Positions 17,199-25,260 of a stretch of DNA of 64,000 nt are shown here, one piece after another (position 1 is the stretch's first letter; each line of letters begins with the position of its first letter). This DNA comes from Candidatus Binatus soli. Lineage in GTDB: Bacteria > Desulfobacterota > Binatia > Binatales > Binataceae. The notes under the pieces were generated by a model. That model saw only the letters and a program-made list of their open reading frames with translations. It made no database searches and was not told the DNA's origin. The DNA lies in contig DLMJ01000050.1 in assembly GCA_002479255.1 (NCBI GenBank), positions 1 through 64,000 on the forward strand, in the 5' to 3' direction. Made by a program: the position numbers and the translations under genes.

Positions 17199-17235
17199 AT
17201 TACTCCCGGAACGCCAGGCGAAGGCGCCGGGTAAT
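17199..17235 (+). other. Long interrupted stem-loop between operons
   Basis: ATTAC..CCGG..CGCC pairs with GGCG..CCGG..GTAAT around a 7-base loop (17199-17235). It begins 20 bp after the diiron-protein stop. There is no T-tract. It could end the upstream operon with Rho, or regulate the methylase gene that follows. Confidence 0.55.
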
Positions 17236-17340
17236 GTTCTAATTCGGGCAGTAATATGTGTGCCCCAGAGGACGTGGCAAGATGCCCATGACGTGACAGG
17301 GCGGATTCAGGCTGCTATGAAGGAGCATCGGAGGGGCGGA

Positions 17341-18048
17341 ATGGGCGGTGTGAACAAAGCGCAATGGCGGTTGTCGTTAGTTGACCCACCCGGCGTCGGC
17401 AATGGGAAGCCACGGCACGGCTACGAGCCGCTCGCTTCGGTCTGGCACGGGGAGGAAGATGCCGAACTCCTCGAAAAATTGATTCGTTTCTACCCGAGGA
17501 AGCGACCCCGACTAATTCTGGATGCGACCGTCAATGGTGGGCGCTTTTGGCGCGGCAGTCAGCGGCGCGTCGTGGGGCTCGACATCGAAAGAAGGCACGA
17601 GCCAACCATCGCCGGAGATAATTCCGCGATGCCGTTCCGTCAGAACGTCTTTGATGTGATCGTTTACGATCCTCCACATATCCCCAATCAAGGCCGGGAC
17701 AAGTCTAAAGACTTCAATGTGCGATTCGGCCTCGGCGGGCGATCGCCGAAAGAGTGTGACTACAGCTTCGCGCACACATATCCGTCGTTTCTTGCCGAAG
17801 CATGGCGCGTGCTGAAGCCAGAGGGTCTACTGCTCTGCAAGATCGCCGACTATGTGCACAACCACCGCTACCAGTGGGCGCACATAGATTTGATTCAGGC
17901 GGCTCGTGCAATTGGCTTTTGTCCCTGCGACTGTATCGTGAAGGTCCGCAAGGGTCCGATCGTCGATCCGAAGTGGAAGCACGCCCATCATAGCCGTCGG
18001 CAGCACTGTTACTGGCTCGTATTCAGAAAGTCTGATCGGTGTGAGTAG
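17341..18048 (+). CDS. DNA methyltransferase of a type II restriction-modification system
   Basis: A 235-residue protein with amino-methyltransferase architecture: a divergent SAM loop (LILDATVNGGRFW then VGLDI) and the catalytic motif IV as DVIVYDPPH, with the SFAHTYPSFLAEAWRVLKPEGLLLCK region of N4-cytosine/N6-adenine methylases. DPPH is an unusual variant of DPPY/DPPF/SPPY. ATG 17341 is chosen because GGAGGGG lies 5-11 bases upstream; ATG 17317 is in frame but has no ribosome site. Its stop overlaps the GTG of the nuclease gene by 8 bp. It should protect the host site cut by that nuclease. Confidence 0.75.
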   Translation: MGGVNKAQWRLSLVDPPGVGNGKPRHGYEPLASVWHGEEDAELLEKLIRFYPRKRPRLILDATVNGGRFWRGSQRRVVGLDIERRHEPTIAGDNSAMPFRQNVFDVIVYDPPHIPNQGRDKSKDFNVRFGLGGRSPKECDYSFAHTYPSFLAEAWRVLKPEGLLLCKIADYVHNHRYQWAHIDLIQAARAIGFCPCDCIVKVRKGPIVDPKWKHAHHSRRQHCYWLVFRKSDRCE

Positions 18049-19030
18049 CAAGCTGGCAATCAAGCCTCCGTCTGCCGCACGCCAAGTCCGGTTTCATCAA
18101 CTATTGGTCGCGGCACGTAAGACATGGCTCATGGATGCGCTCAGGGACACCCTGATGCGCGTAGATCCCAACGCGCTCAAGATTCAGTTAGGCACGTACG
18201 TGCCCGAAGAAGTCCAGCGGCTCTTGGCGGCGGCGGGCGTACGAGACGAACACGTCTTTCCGACGCCGCTAGTGCTCGAGGCCACGCCGACACTGATTGG
18301 ATACTATCGGCTCTTGCTCGGACTGCCCCAGAAGAAATTTTATGGACGCGACTCTGGCATGGGGCGGTTCAAGCGACTGGAAGCGGGGGGCGCTCTCCGA
18401 CCCGCAGACAACGAGTCGCTGCCGGCATTCTGCGAAGCCATGAGCTCTGGTCTTGCGGACTTGGTTCGGCAGATGTCTCCGACGCTGACCGACCGCGATC
18501 TTGCCGAGTTACCGCTGCTCGCCCTCGGTTCGCAGTTTCAGGGCAGCAATAACAATGCGATCGGGAAACAGGCAACTCTGGATGTCTTCCGTTCAATCGC
18601 CGAAATCGTGAGCGACTATATCTTCGAACGGAGTGATCGCATCCTGAAAGTGCGCAATGCCTCGGGGCGCATTGTCGTAATTGCGCTTGCGAGCGATCCC
18701 GACGTGAGCGTCCGAGAGGAATTTGGTGCCAAGAAACACAATAAAGTAGCTATGGAAATCAAGGGCGGTACGGACATCAGCAATGCCCACAATCGCGCTG
18801 GCGAAGCAGAAAAGTCGCACCAAAAGGCCAAGAACGACGGCTATCGCGATTTCTGGACGGTAATTGCCAAAAGGGGGCTCAATATGAGGAAACTCAAAGC
18901 CGAGTCGCCGACTACCAATTCGTGGTTCGACGCTGCGCATGTGCTTGGGCGGGTTGGATCGGACTGGGAAGACTTTCGCCATCGATTAGCGGAGGCCGTG
19001 GGTATCCCAACGAATCTTAAGAGGTCGTGA
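18041..19030 (+). CDS. Type II restriction endonuclease, XcyI-like
   Basis: A 329-residue protein matching my memory of the XcyI/Cfr9I family in length and in its C-terminal block. The nuclease centre is PD-(D/E)xK: D219/D221 in SDPDVS, then E239-I-K241 in AMEIKGG, followed by TDISNAHNRAGEAEKSHQKA. The start is GTG 18041 inside the end of the methylase gene, so translation is coupled and nuclease follows methylase, a usual safety order. XcyI itself cuts CCCGGG; CCCGGG occurs often in this window (for example at 4352, 19746, 34425 and 54966), so specificity may differ or acquisition be recent. AT-richer than its neighbours, consistent with transfer. Confidence 0.68.
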   Translation: MSSKLAIKPPSAARQVRFHQLLVAARKTWLMDALRDTLMRVDPNALKIQLGTYVPEEVQRLLAAAGVRDEHVFPTPLVLEATPTLIGYYRLLLGLPQKKFYGRDSGMGRFKRLEAGGALRPADNESLPAFCEAMSSGLADLVRQMSPTLTDRDLAELPLLALGSQFQGSNNNAIGKQATLDVFRSIAEIVSDYIFERSDRILKVRNASGRIVVIALASDPDVSVREEFGAKKHNKVAMEIKGGTDISNAHNRAGEAEKSHQKAKNDGYRDFWTVIAKRGLNMRKLKAESPTTNSWFDAAHVLGRVGSDWEDFRHRLAEAVGIPTNLKRS

Positions 19031-19158
19031 CCGTATCTCACGATTGAGAATGCACCTGATGTTTTGATAGGTGCTGACGTCATCCGGCGGCGTCAAGCGC
19101 GCACAATGCCAGGCCGCGCGCGACGCGTATGCGTTCACGATCAAGCCGCGTTGTACGG

Positions 19159-19187
19159 TTGTCAACGTTGAGCCGGACGCATATACT
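19159..19187 (+). promoter_or_regulatory. Strong sigma-70-type promoter
   Basis: TTGTCA (19159-19164), 17-base spacer, TATACT (19182-19187). Transcription should begin near 19194, about 125 bp before the methyltransferase ATG at 19318. Confidence 0.65.
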
Positions 19188-19193
19188 CGCGAA

Positions 19194-19280
19194 ACCCTCA
19201 GGATGACGATCGCGGTGCGACCGCTCATCCGACACAACCCGGTCCCTTGGCGGACGAGATTTTCTCGTCCGCATTTTTTT
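19194..19280 (+). ncRNA. Candidate small RNA or attenuated leader
   Basis: Between the promoter and a strong terminator lies about 87 nt that can fold into two hairpins. The first is GGATGA + GCGGT / ACCGC + TCATCC (19201-19230) with a CGATC bulge on the left side; the second is the terminator itself. The unit could be a stand-alone sRNA, or a leader whose terminator controls the methyltransferase gene 38 bp beyond it. I do not recognise a known riboswitch fold. Confidence 0.45.
19250..19280 (+). terminator. Intrinsic terminator
   Basis: GCGGACGAG (19250-19258) pairs perfectly with CTCGTCCGC (19264-19272) across ATTTT, followed by A and seven Ts. This is the best intrinsic terminator in the window. 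It lies after the nuclease gene and before the methyltransferase gene. Confidence 0.88.
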
Positions 19281-19317
19281 CAGTCGCGCGTCGGCCAGTG
19301 CGCGCAGGAGGGAAAGA

Positions 19318-20115
19318 ATGCCGCCGGAAATTCGTGAGTCTGAAGTCGCCGCGCAATGGGATCGCAATGCCGCTGTGTGGGCCGACCAGGTTCGCAACCG
19401 CTGGGACATCTTCCGCGAGCATTGGAACAATCCCGCTTTCCTGGAATTCGCCGGCGACTTGAGCGGGAAGGCCGTGCTCGATGCCGGATGCGGCGAGGGC
19501 CACAACACGAGGATCTTCGCGCGACGCGGCGCCCGCATGACGGGGGTGGATCTGTCCGCCAAAATGATCGACTTCGCCCGCAAAGAGGAACTCCGCGAAC
19601 CGCTTGGCATCCGCTACGAACGCGCTTCCTTCAGCGACTTGGCAACTTTCCGTGCAGAGTCATTCGACGCGGTCATCTCGACGATGGCGCTGATGGACGG
19701 TCCTGATTTTCCCGGCGCGATGCGGGAAATCGCACGCGTGCTGCGCCCGGGCGGGACGCTCGCGTACAGCATTCTGCATCCATGTTTCGCGACCAAGGGG
19801 ATGGGCTGGATCAAAGATGATTCGGGGCGCGCCATCAAATTCACCGTCGCGGATTACTTCAACAGCGAACCGTTTGTCGATCGCTGGAAGTTCGGCCATG
19901 CGCCCAACGCGTCGCAGGTCGAGGACTTCGGCGTGCCGCGCTTCGATCGCACGCTTGCCGACTACATCAACTCGACCGTCTCTGCTGGTCTACGGCTCGA
20001 GGAGATTTGCGAGCCGCGCGCCCCCGAGTCCGCATGCGCGCTGTATCCAGAGGCGTTTGCCAAATTTCGCGATCACATCCCGTGGTTCCTTTACGTTCGC
20101 GCATCGAAGTCGTGA
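19318..20115 (+). CDS. Class I SAM-dependent methyltransferase
   Basis: A 265-residue UbiE/COQ5-like methyltransferase: AVLDAGCGEGHNTRIFARRG is motif I (residues 52-71), TGVDLSAKMIDFAR follows, and the post-motif is EIARVLRPGGTLAYSILHPCF. The C-terminal half (YFNSEPFVDRWKFG, NSTVSAGLRLEEICEP) is that of small-molecule methyltransferases. AGGAGG at 19306-19311 gives a strong ribosome site for ATG 19318. An intrinsic terminator sits just upstream, so expression may depend on read-through. The lipoprotein gene follows at once. Confidence 0.85.
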   Translation: MPPEIRESEVAAQWDRNAAVWADQVRNRWDIFREHWNNPAFLEFAGDLSGKAVLDAGCGEGHNTRIFARRGARMTGVDLSAKMIDFARKEELREPLGIRYERASFSDLATFRAESFDAVISTMALMDGPDFPGAMREIARVLRPGGTLAYSILHPCFATKGMGWIKDDSGRAIKFTVADYFNSEPFVDRWKFGHAPNASQVEDFGVPRFDRTLADYINSTVSAGLRLEEICEPRAPESACALYPEAFAKFRDHIPWFLYVRASKS

Positions 20116-20123
20116 GACAAAGA

Positions 20124-20549
20124 ATGATTCGCGGCGTGGCAGGAATCCTCGCAGGTGCGGTTTGCATGATGCTCGCCGGATGTGGCGCGCAGGGCGAAGC
20201 GTATCAGCCGATGGCGATCCCCGCGTCCAGGAGCGTCATTTACATTTACCGGCCCTACAAGGTTCTCAGTTGGGAGGCGACTCCGATGATCACCTGCGGG
20301 CATGAGAGTATTGAATTGGAACCAGGCGGCTATTACGCGTTCGTCGAGGACAGCGGACCGCTGACTTGCGCGGCCGCGACCGACACAAAGACGGAGTACA
20401 AGTTCGATGCGCACGCGGGCGAGCAATACTTCATCAAGGAGGATGTCGATCCCGTCGGGCTCGGCAGCCATGTGCGATTCAGCTTGATGAATGCCGCGGT
20501 GGCCGGCGACGAAATCAAGGGATGCAGCCGCCAGGGAATTAAGAATTGA
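20124..20549 (+). CDS. Lipoprotein, DUF2846-like
   Basis: From ATG 20124 the protein has 141 residues with a lipobox LAGC (Cys20). The mature domain starts with a beta strand SVIYIYRPYKVL and continues CGHESIELEPGGYYAFVEDSG and GEQYFIKEDV, the pattern of DUF2846 lipoproteins. An alternative GTG at 20112 overlaps the stop of the methyltransferase gene and adds four residues; neither start has a strong ribosome site. The two genes are probably cotranscribed. Function unknown; location periplasmic face of a membrane. Confidence 0.75.
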   Translation: MIRGVAGILAGAVCMMLAGCGAQGEAYQPMAIPASRSVIYIYRPYKVLSWEATPMITCGHESIELEPGGYYAFVEDSGPLTCAAATDTKTEYKFDAHAGEQYFIKEDVDPVGLGSHVRFSLMNAAVAGDEIKGCSRQGIKN

Positions 20550-20623
20550 ATCCGGCAGCCCAGCCGCAAGAACTTTTCCGTTCCGGCCACGAGGGCTCGG
20601 GCTGGCGCCGATTGTAGCGGCGG

Positions 20624-21535
20624 CTATTTCTTCGCGAGATACGCCATCCCGATGCGGGCCGGCGTGAGATTTATTCCGAACTCATCGACCAGCGGCTTGA
20701 TGTTGCACGCATTGTCGGCCGTGACGAACGTGACCGCGTCGCGCGACAGCATCGGCTTGGGCAGCTTTTCCAGCAGGCCGCCGATCGTGCGCATGATGCC
20801 TTCCGGAATATGAAACAGCGGGCGGCGATGTCCGCTCGCGTCCATGATGATCCGCATCATCTCGTCGAACGTCATCAGATCCGGCCCGCCGATTTCGTAA
20901 GTTCCGTTGCGGCCGCGTCCCGACACCGCGAGCATCACGCACGCGGCGAGATCATCGACGAGTACCGGCTGAATTTTCTGCCGCCCGGTGCCGGGCACGC
21001 CAAAGACCGGCGCAAAACGCAGCGCGCGGGCGAGACCGTTTACGACTTTGTCCTCCGGTCCGTACACCAGCGATGGGCGGAAGATCGTGTAGGCCAGGCC
21101 CGACTCGCGGATCGCGCGCTCGGCGCGGCCTTTGGCGCGAAAGCCGGGATGGGTGCTGTTCTCGTCGGCGGCGGCGCCGCTGATGTAGATGAATTGCTGC
21201 ACGCCGGCTTGCTTCGCCGCATCGATCAGCGCGACTGTGCCGGCGTAGTCGATTCGCTCAAAGGTGAGGCCACGGCGGGGATTTTCGACCGGATAGCCAT
21301 CGAACTGGATCGCATCGACAATCGTGTCCGCGCCCCGGAGCGCATCCTTGAGCGATGCGGGCTGTCCGATGTCTGCGCGAACAAACTCGATGCCGGGTAG
21401 ATCGAGCCGCGCGCGCGCCGCCTCGGGATTTCGCGTGAGCACGCGAAGCCTGGTTTCGCCCGAAGCGAGCAGACGCCGCGCGATCGCGCGACCGATGAAT
21501 CCCGAGCCACCCGCGAGAAGGACAGTTTTGGCCAT
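20624..21535 (-). CDS. NAD(P)-binding extended/atypical SDR family protein
   Basis: A 303-residue Rossmann protein starting MAKTVLLAGGSGFIGRAIA, the glycine-rich NAD(P) motif of NmrA/NDUFA9-like atypical short-chain dehydrogenases. Further family features are VRADIGQPASLKDAL, QQFIYISGAAA and YTIFRPSLVYGPEDKV. The usual Tyr-x3-Lys is not obvious, so it may bind a cofactor without classical catalysis. ATG 21535 is used rather than the adjacent upstream TTG. It is the last gene of a leftward group with the phosphoesterase and the HAD hydrolase. Confidence 0.82.
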   Translation of the reverse strand: MAKTVLLAGGSGFIGRAIARRLLASGETRLRVLTRNPEAARARLDLPGIEFVRADIGQPASLKDALRGADTIVDAIQFDGYPVENPRRGLTFERIDYAGTVALIDAAKQAGVQQFIYISGAAADENSTHPGFRAKGRAERAIRESGLAYTIFRPSLVYGPEDKVVNGLARALRFAPVFGVPGTGRQKIQPVLVDDLAACVMLAVSGRGRNGTYEIGGPDLMTFDEMMRIIMDASGHRRPLFHIPEGIMRTIGGLLEKLPKPMLSRDAVTFVTADNACNIKPLVDEFGINLTPARIGMAYLAKK

Positions 21536-21618
21536 CAATGTCGTCGGGGCCCACGCCCCAGCGCGTTACCACCAGTTGCGCCGACGATCACGAGATCGAG
21601 CATCGCAGCCACTCCAGG

Positions 21619-22614
21619 CTAGTCGTGCTTTCGATGGGGTCGGTGAGTGACGGGGCGCGGCGTCCGGCGGCGGCGGACCCGCTTCAACGGATGCAGTTTC
21701 GCTGTCAAGTCTGATTTCTCGGCGTGCGGTACGTCGAGGAGAGGCGTCAGCGAGAAGCGCGAGACTTCCGGCGGGCAGTTGATGCGGATCCTGAGCCAAA
21801 ACGTGCCCAGACCGCGATTGGTGTAAATGTAAAAGTCTTCGTAGCGGTTCAGGCCCGAGTAGAACTCTTTGCCGATGCGCAGGATCGATTTGAGCGGCGA
21901 ACCATAAAACGGAATTCGCACGACACCGCCATGCGTGTGGCCGGAGAGCATCACGCCCGGCTTCAGATGGCGCGTGTACAGCGCAGTGTCGGGATTATGC
22001 GCGAGGACGATCGTGCAGTCATCGCTGTTGACGTCGCCAAACGCGCGCGCAGGCTCCGCGCGCCGCGACCACAGATCGTCAATGCCGACGATTACGAGTT
22101 TCTCGTTGCGAATGAAGAGCCGGCGGCTGTCATTGGCGAGCACGTCGGCGCCGGCGCGCTTGAGCGCATCGGTGATCCGCTCGGCCGACGACCAATGGTC
22201 ATGGTTGCCGAGGATCGCAAACAGGCTCGCCTGCGGGCGCAGATGCCTGAGCGCGTCGCGAAACGCGCCTAGATAGCGATGCATCGTGTCGGGGCCGGAA
22301 AAGTAATCACCGGTGAGAAAGATGAGGTCGGGATGCTGTTGATTGATGGCTTTGACCGCGAGCGCCAATCGTTCGAGATCCTCGTCGCGATCGACGTGGA
22401 AGTCGCTTATCTGGCATGCGACCAGTCCGCGTAAAGCGGCAGGTAATCCGCGCACCGGCAGGTCCACCTCGGACACCTGAATCGCATCGATCGTGCGCCG
22501 CCACATTCGATGCAGCGGGCGCAGCGCCAGGGGAGGCTTGGTCTTTGCACGGACGGCAGCGCCAACGGCCGGCTGGTGCGGGGGGAAGTTGTCTATGAGT
22601 TCGGCAGTGGACAT
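21619..22614 (-). CDS. Calcineurin-type metallophosphoesterase, YkuE/YaeI-like
   Basis: A 331-residue protein with all dinuclear-metal motifs: D71 and H73 (ISDFHVD), GDYFSG with D103, GNHDHW with N137-H138, AHNPD, and GHTHGG. Proteins of this subgroup act on membrane lipids such as UDP-diacylglucosamine. The N-terminal 60 residues are basic but not a clear transmembrane helix. The C-terminal region NRYEDFYIYTNRGLGTFWLRIRI is characteristic. It is 13 bp downstream of the HAD gene. Confidence 0.85.
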   Translation of the reverse strand: MSTAELIDNFPPHQPAVGAAVRAKTKPPLALRPLHRMWRRTIDAIQVSEVDLPVRGLPAALRGLVACQISDFHVDRDEDLERLALAVKAINQQHPDLIFLTGDYFSGPDTMHRYLGAFRDALRHLRPQASLFAILGNHDHWSSAERITDALKRAGADVLANDSRRLFIRNEKLVIVGIDDLWSRRAEPARAFGDVNSDDCTIVLAHNPDTALYTRHLKPGVMLSGHTHGGVVRIPFYGSPLKSILRIGKEFYSGLNRYEDFYIYTNRGLGTFWLRIRINCPPEVSRFSLTPLLDVPHAEKSDLTAKLHPLKRVRRRRTPRPVTHRPHRKHD

Positions 22615-22627
22615 CGAATCATCGATA

Positions 22628-23332
22628 CTAGAATACTTCGACCAGGCGGCGGAAGGAGGTTAGTTCGATAATCCTGTCGCCGGCATCGTTGATTTCTTCG
22701 TGCTCGAGGTCCCAGGTATGCGGATGCGGTATGAAAACGGCGCGCAGACCGGCCGCGACCGCGGGATTGATGTCCGAGCGCGGACTGTTTCCAATCATAA
22801 AAGTCAGCGACGGATCGAGGTCCGCGTCGCGTACCAGGCGGCGATAGGCGTCGACGTCCTTCTCGCGCGGGGTCTCGACGCGATCAAAAAGCGGGCCGAG
22901 ACCGGAACGCGCGAGCTTGTGCAACTGTTCGTCGCGCTGGCCCTTGGTGAACATCAGGAGGCGGTGACGCTGCGAAAGCTCCTGAAGGGTGGGCTCGACG
23001 CCGGGCAGCAATGCGCAGTCGCGGTCGAGCAGATGCGCGCCGATTTGCTCGATCTCGTCGCGCAATCCGTCGTGGCCTGCGGGCGCTAGTTCAGCAGCCG
23101 CCTGATGCAGCGCTATCACGTAAGGACGGCGGCCGTAGCCATGCGTTTTGATAAGCCGGAATTCGGCGCGGCGCACCGCAGCGTGAATCTCTACGCGAGA
23201 GATGCCGAGGACGGCGTCACCGACGGCCGCAGCGAAGAAATCGAACGCCTCGAGAAAATGGATATTGGAATCCCAGAGCGTGTCGTCGGCGTCGAATACG
23301 AGATTCAAAGACTCAGTCGGAGAAGAGGGCAT
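22628..23332 (-). CDS. HAD superfamily hydrolase
   Basis: A 234-residue haloacid-dehalogenase-fold phosphatase. Motif I is FDADDTLWD with the two catalytic aspartates near residue 13; motif II is LLMFTKGQRDEQ; motif III and IV are near FDRVETPREKD and MIGNSPRSDINPAVAAG. The helical cap is between residues 20 and 95. The substrate is a small phosphorylated metabolite that cannot be named. It lies 63 bp after the ABC ATPase gene on the same strand. Confidence 0.85.
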   Translation of the reverse strand: MPSSPTESLNLVFDADDTLWDSNIHFLEAFDFFAAAVGDAVLGISRVEIHAAVRRAEFRLIKTHGYGRRPYVIALHQAAAELAPAGHDGLRDEIEQIGAHLLDRDCALLPGVEPTLQELSQRHRLLMFTKGQRDEQLHKLARSGLGPLFDRVETPREKDVDAYRRLVRDADLDPSLTFMIGNSPRSDINPAVAAGLRAVFIPHPHTWDLEHEEINDAGDRIIELTSFRRLVEVF

Positions 23333-23395
23333 CTATGTACAGCGTACCGGCGCGCGCTTGAGCGGGCAAATGGCTAATCGCCCGCGCCGAACAAG

Positions 23396-24214
23396 CTATG
23401 CGCGGGCGTTGGGAAGTGCGGCGGGCAGAATTATGAGCGCACCCGTCGAGGGATTGCGCCCGACGTACACGTCGGTCTCGTACACGCGCCGCAGATTCTC
23501 CGCCGTCAGAACTTCCGCGGGAGTTCCATATGCGACGGCAGCGCCATCGGCGAGCAGCAGCACGCGATCGGCATAGAGCGCGGCGGCATTGAGATCGTGA
23601 AGCGTCGCAACTACGGCCATGCCGCGCTCGGTGCACAGCTCGCGAAAGCGCGCGAAAATTTCGGCGACGTGCTTCAGATCCAGAAATGCGGTCGGCTCGT
23701 CGAGCAGTGCAATCTTCGGCTCCTGTGCGAGCGCGCGGGCCAGAAACACGCGCTTGCGTTCGCCGCCGGACAGTTCCTGAACGTAGCGGGCCGCAAGATC
23801 GAGCAGGTCGAAGCGGTCGAGCGCCGCTGATGCGATTTCCAAATCGTGGGGGCTCTCGAAGCGGAAGGCGCCGAGATGCGGCGCGCGTCCCATCAGCGCG
23901 ATTTCCAGCACCGTGAAGCGAAATGCGACCGCGTTTTCCTGGCCAACCGACGCAACAGTGCGTGCGAATTCCCGGCGATCGATCGAATCGAGCGGGCGGC
24001 CGAAGAGTTCGACGCTTCCCGCACCCGGCTTCATCGAGCCGCCGAGCACCTTGAGCAGCGTGGACTTGCCGGCCCCGTTTGGACCGACGATGGCGAGCAT
24101 TTCGCCGGCCGCCACTTCGATCGAGACGCCATGCAGCACGGGCACGCCGGGATATCCCGCGTGAATCGCGCTCGCACGCATAGCGGTGACGGTGTCGCGC
24201 GATGTCGTCGTCAT
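23396..24214 (-). CDS. ABC transporter ATP-binding protein, BtuD/HmuV type
   Basis: A 272-residue ATPase for the FecCD-type importer encoded upstream: Walker A GPNGAGKST near residues 44-52, Q-loop SVGQENAVAF, signature ELSGGERKR, Walker B KIALLDEPTAFLDL and H-loop ATLHD. Its ATG overlaps the permease stop by 4 bp (ATGA), so it is the third gene of the btuF-C-D-like operon. The system should import a cobalamin-like or metal-chelate substrate; the ATPase alone cannot distinguish cobalamin from haem or siderophore. Confidence 0.9.
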   Translation of the reverse strand: MTTTSRDTVTAMRASAIHAGYPGVPVLHGVSIEVAAGEMLAIVGPNGAGKSTLLKVLGGSMKPGAGSVELFGRPLDSIDRREFARTVASVGQENAVAFRFTVLEIALMGRAPHLGAFRFESPHDLEIASAALDRFDLLDLAARYVQELSGGERKRVFLARALAQEPKIALLDEPTAFLDLKHVAEIFARFRELCTERGMAVVATLHDLNAAALYADRVLLLADGAAVAYGTPAEVLTAENLRRVYETDVYVGRNPSTGALIILPAALPNARA

Positions 24215-25260
24215 AGCGAAAGCGGTCTCCGGCCTTCGCGGCGCAGCATGTAGATAAAGAACGGGCCGCCGCAGAGCGCGGTGATCGCGCCGACGGGAAT
24301 TTCGGCCGGGGCGATTGCGACCCGCGCGACCAAATCTGCCGCGACCATGAATGCCGCGCCGCCTATCAGCGACGCGGGCAGAAGCAGCCGATGATCCGCG
24401 CCGAACACCAATCTCAAAGTATGCGGAACGATCAGTCCGACGAACGAAATGATTCCGCTGACGGAGACCGCGGCACCGATCATGACCGAGGTCGCGATGA
24501 AGATCGTGCGCCGAAGGCGGTCCACGTCAACGCCAAGTTCGGCGGCCGACTCGTCGCCGAGACTAAGCAGATTCAGATCGCGAGCTTGAAACATCAGCAC
24601 GGCGAAGCCGGCCAGCCCCAAACCCGCGACGCCCGCCGCTTCGCGATAGGTCGGCGCCTCGAGGCTGCCCATCAGCCAGAACAGAATGCTGTGCGCGTAG
24701 TAGAAGTTGACGACGCTGTTCACGAGCATGATTGCCGCGCCCCAGAACGCGTTGAAGATGACGCCGACCAGCAGCAGCGTGAATGGTTCAAGCTGGCCGT
24801 CAACCATCGCGAGCCGATAAACCGCCACGGTCGAGAGCAGCGCCGCGCCAAATGCGCACAGTGGGACGGCCGCCTCGCCGCCGCCGAGTTTCGCGGACAT
24901 CACGAGCGCAAGTATCGCGCCGAGCGCGCCGCCGCCGGAGATTCCGAGGATGCCGCCCTCTGCCAGCGGGTTCCTCACGAGCGCTTGCAGAGCCGTTCCG
25001 ACCGCAGCCAGCATCGCGCCGACGATTACACCCATCAGCACCCGCGGCAATCGGGCGCCGAAGAAAATCGCGTGATCGGGACTGGTGGGATCGGAAAATG
25101 CGCGCGTGAGGCTGATATGCGCGCTGCCAAACAGCGCGGCTGCGACCGCGCAAACAATCAGCAGAATTGCGAGCGCGGCCAGTATCGAAAGCAGCCGGGT
25201 GCGCGTCAGGTGCGCGGTGGAGTTGCGCTGCGGCGCAGGATTGCCGGCGGTCGGATTCAC
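24211..25260 (-). CDS. ABC transporter permease, BtuC/FecCD family
   Basis: A 349-residue polytopic protein with the FecCD pattern: FFGARLPRVLMGVIVGAMLAAVG, a LGISGGGALGAI loop, and GIISFVGLIVPHTLRLVFGADHR near the C-terminus. The start is GTG 25260, which overlaps the TGA of the binding-protein gene (GTGA), rather than a longer frame that runs antisense-like through that gene. About 9-10 membrane spans are visible. It forms the channel of the importer. Confidence 0.9.
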   Translation of the reverse strand: MNPTAGNPAPQRNSTAHLTRTRLLSILAALAILLIVCAVAAALFGSAHISLTRAFSDPTSPDHAIFFGARLPRVLMGVIVGAMLAAVGTALQALVRNPLAEGGILGISGGGALGAILALVMSAKLGGGEAAVPLCAFGAALLSTVAVYRLAMVDGQLEPFTLLLVGVIFNAFWGAAIMLVNSVVNFYYAHSILFWLMGSLEAPTYREAAGVAGLGLAGFAVLMFQARDLNLLSLGDESAAELGVDVDRLRRTIFIATSVMIGAAVSVSGIISFVGLIVPHTLRLVFGADHRLLLPASLIGGAAFMVAADLVARVAIAPAEIPVGAITALCGGPFFIYMLRREGRRPLSL

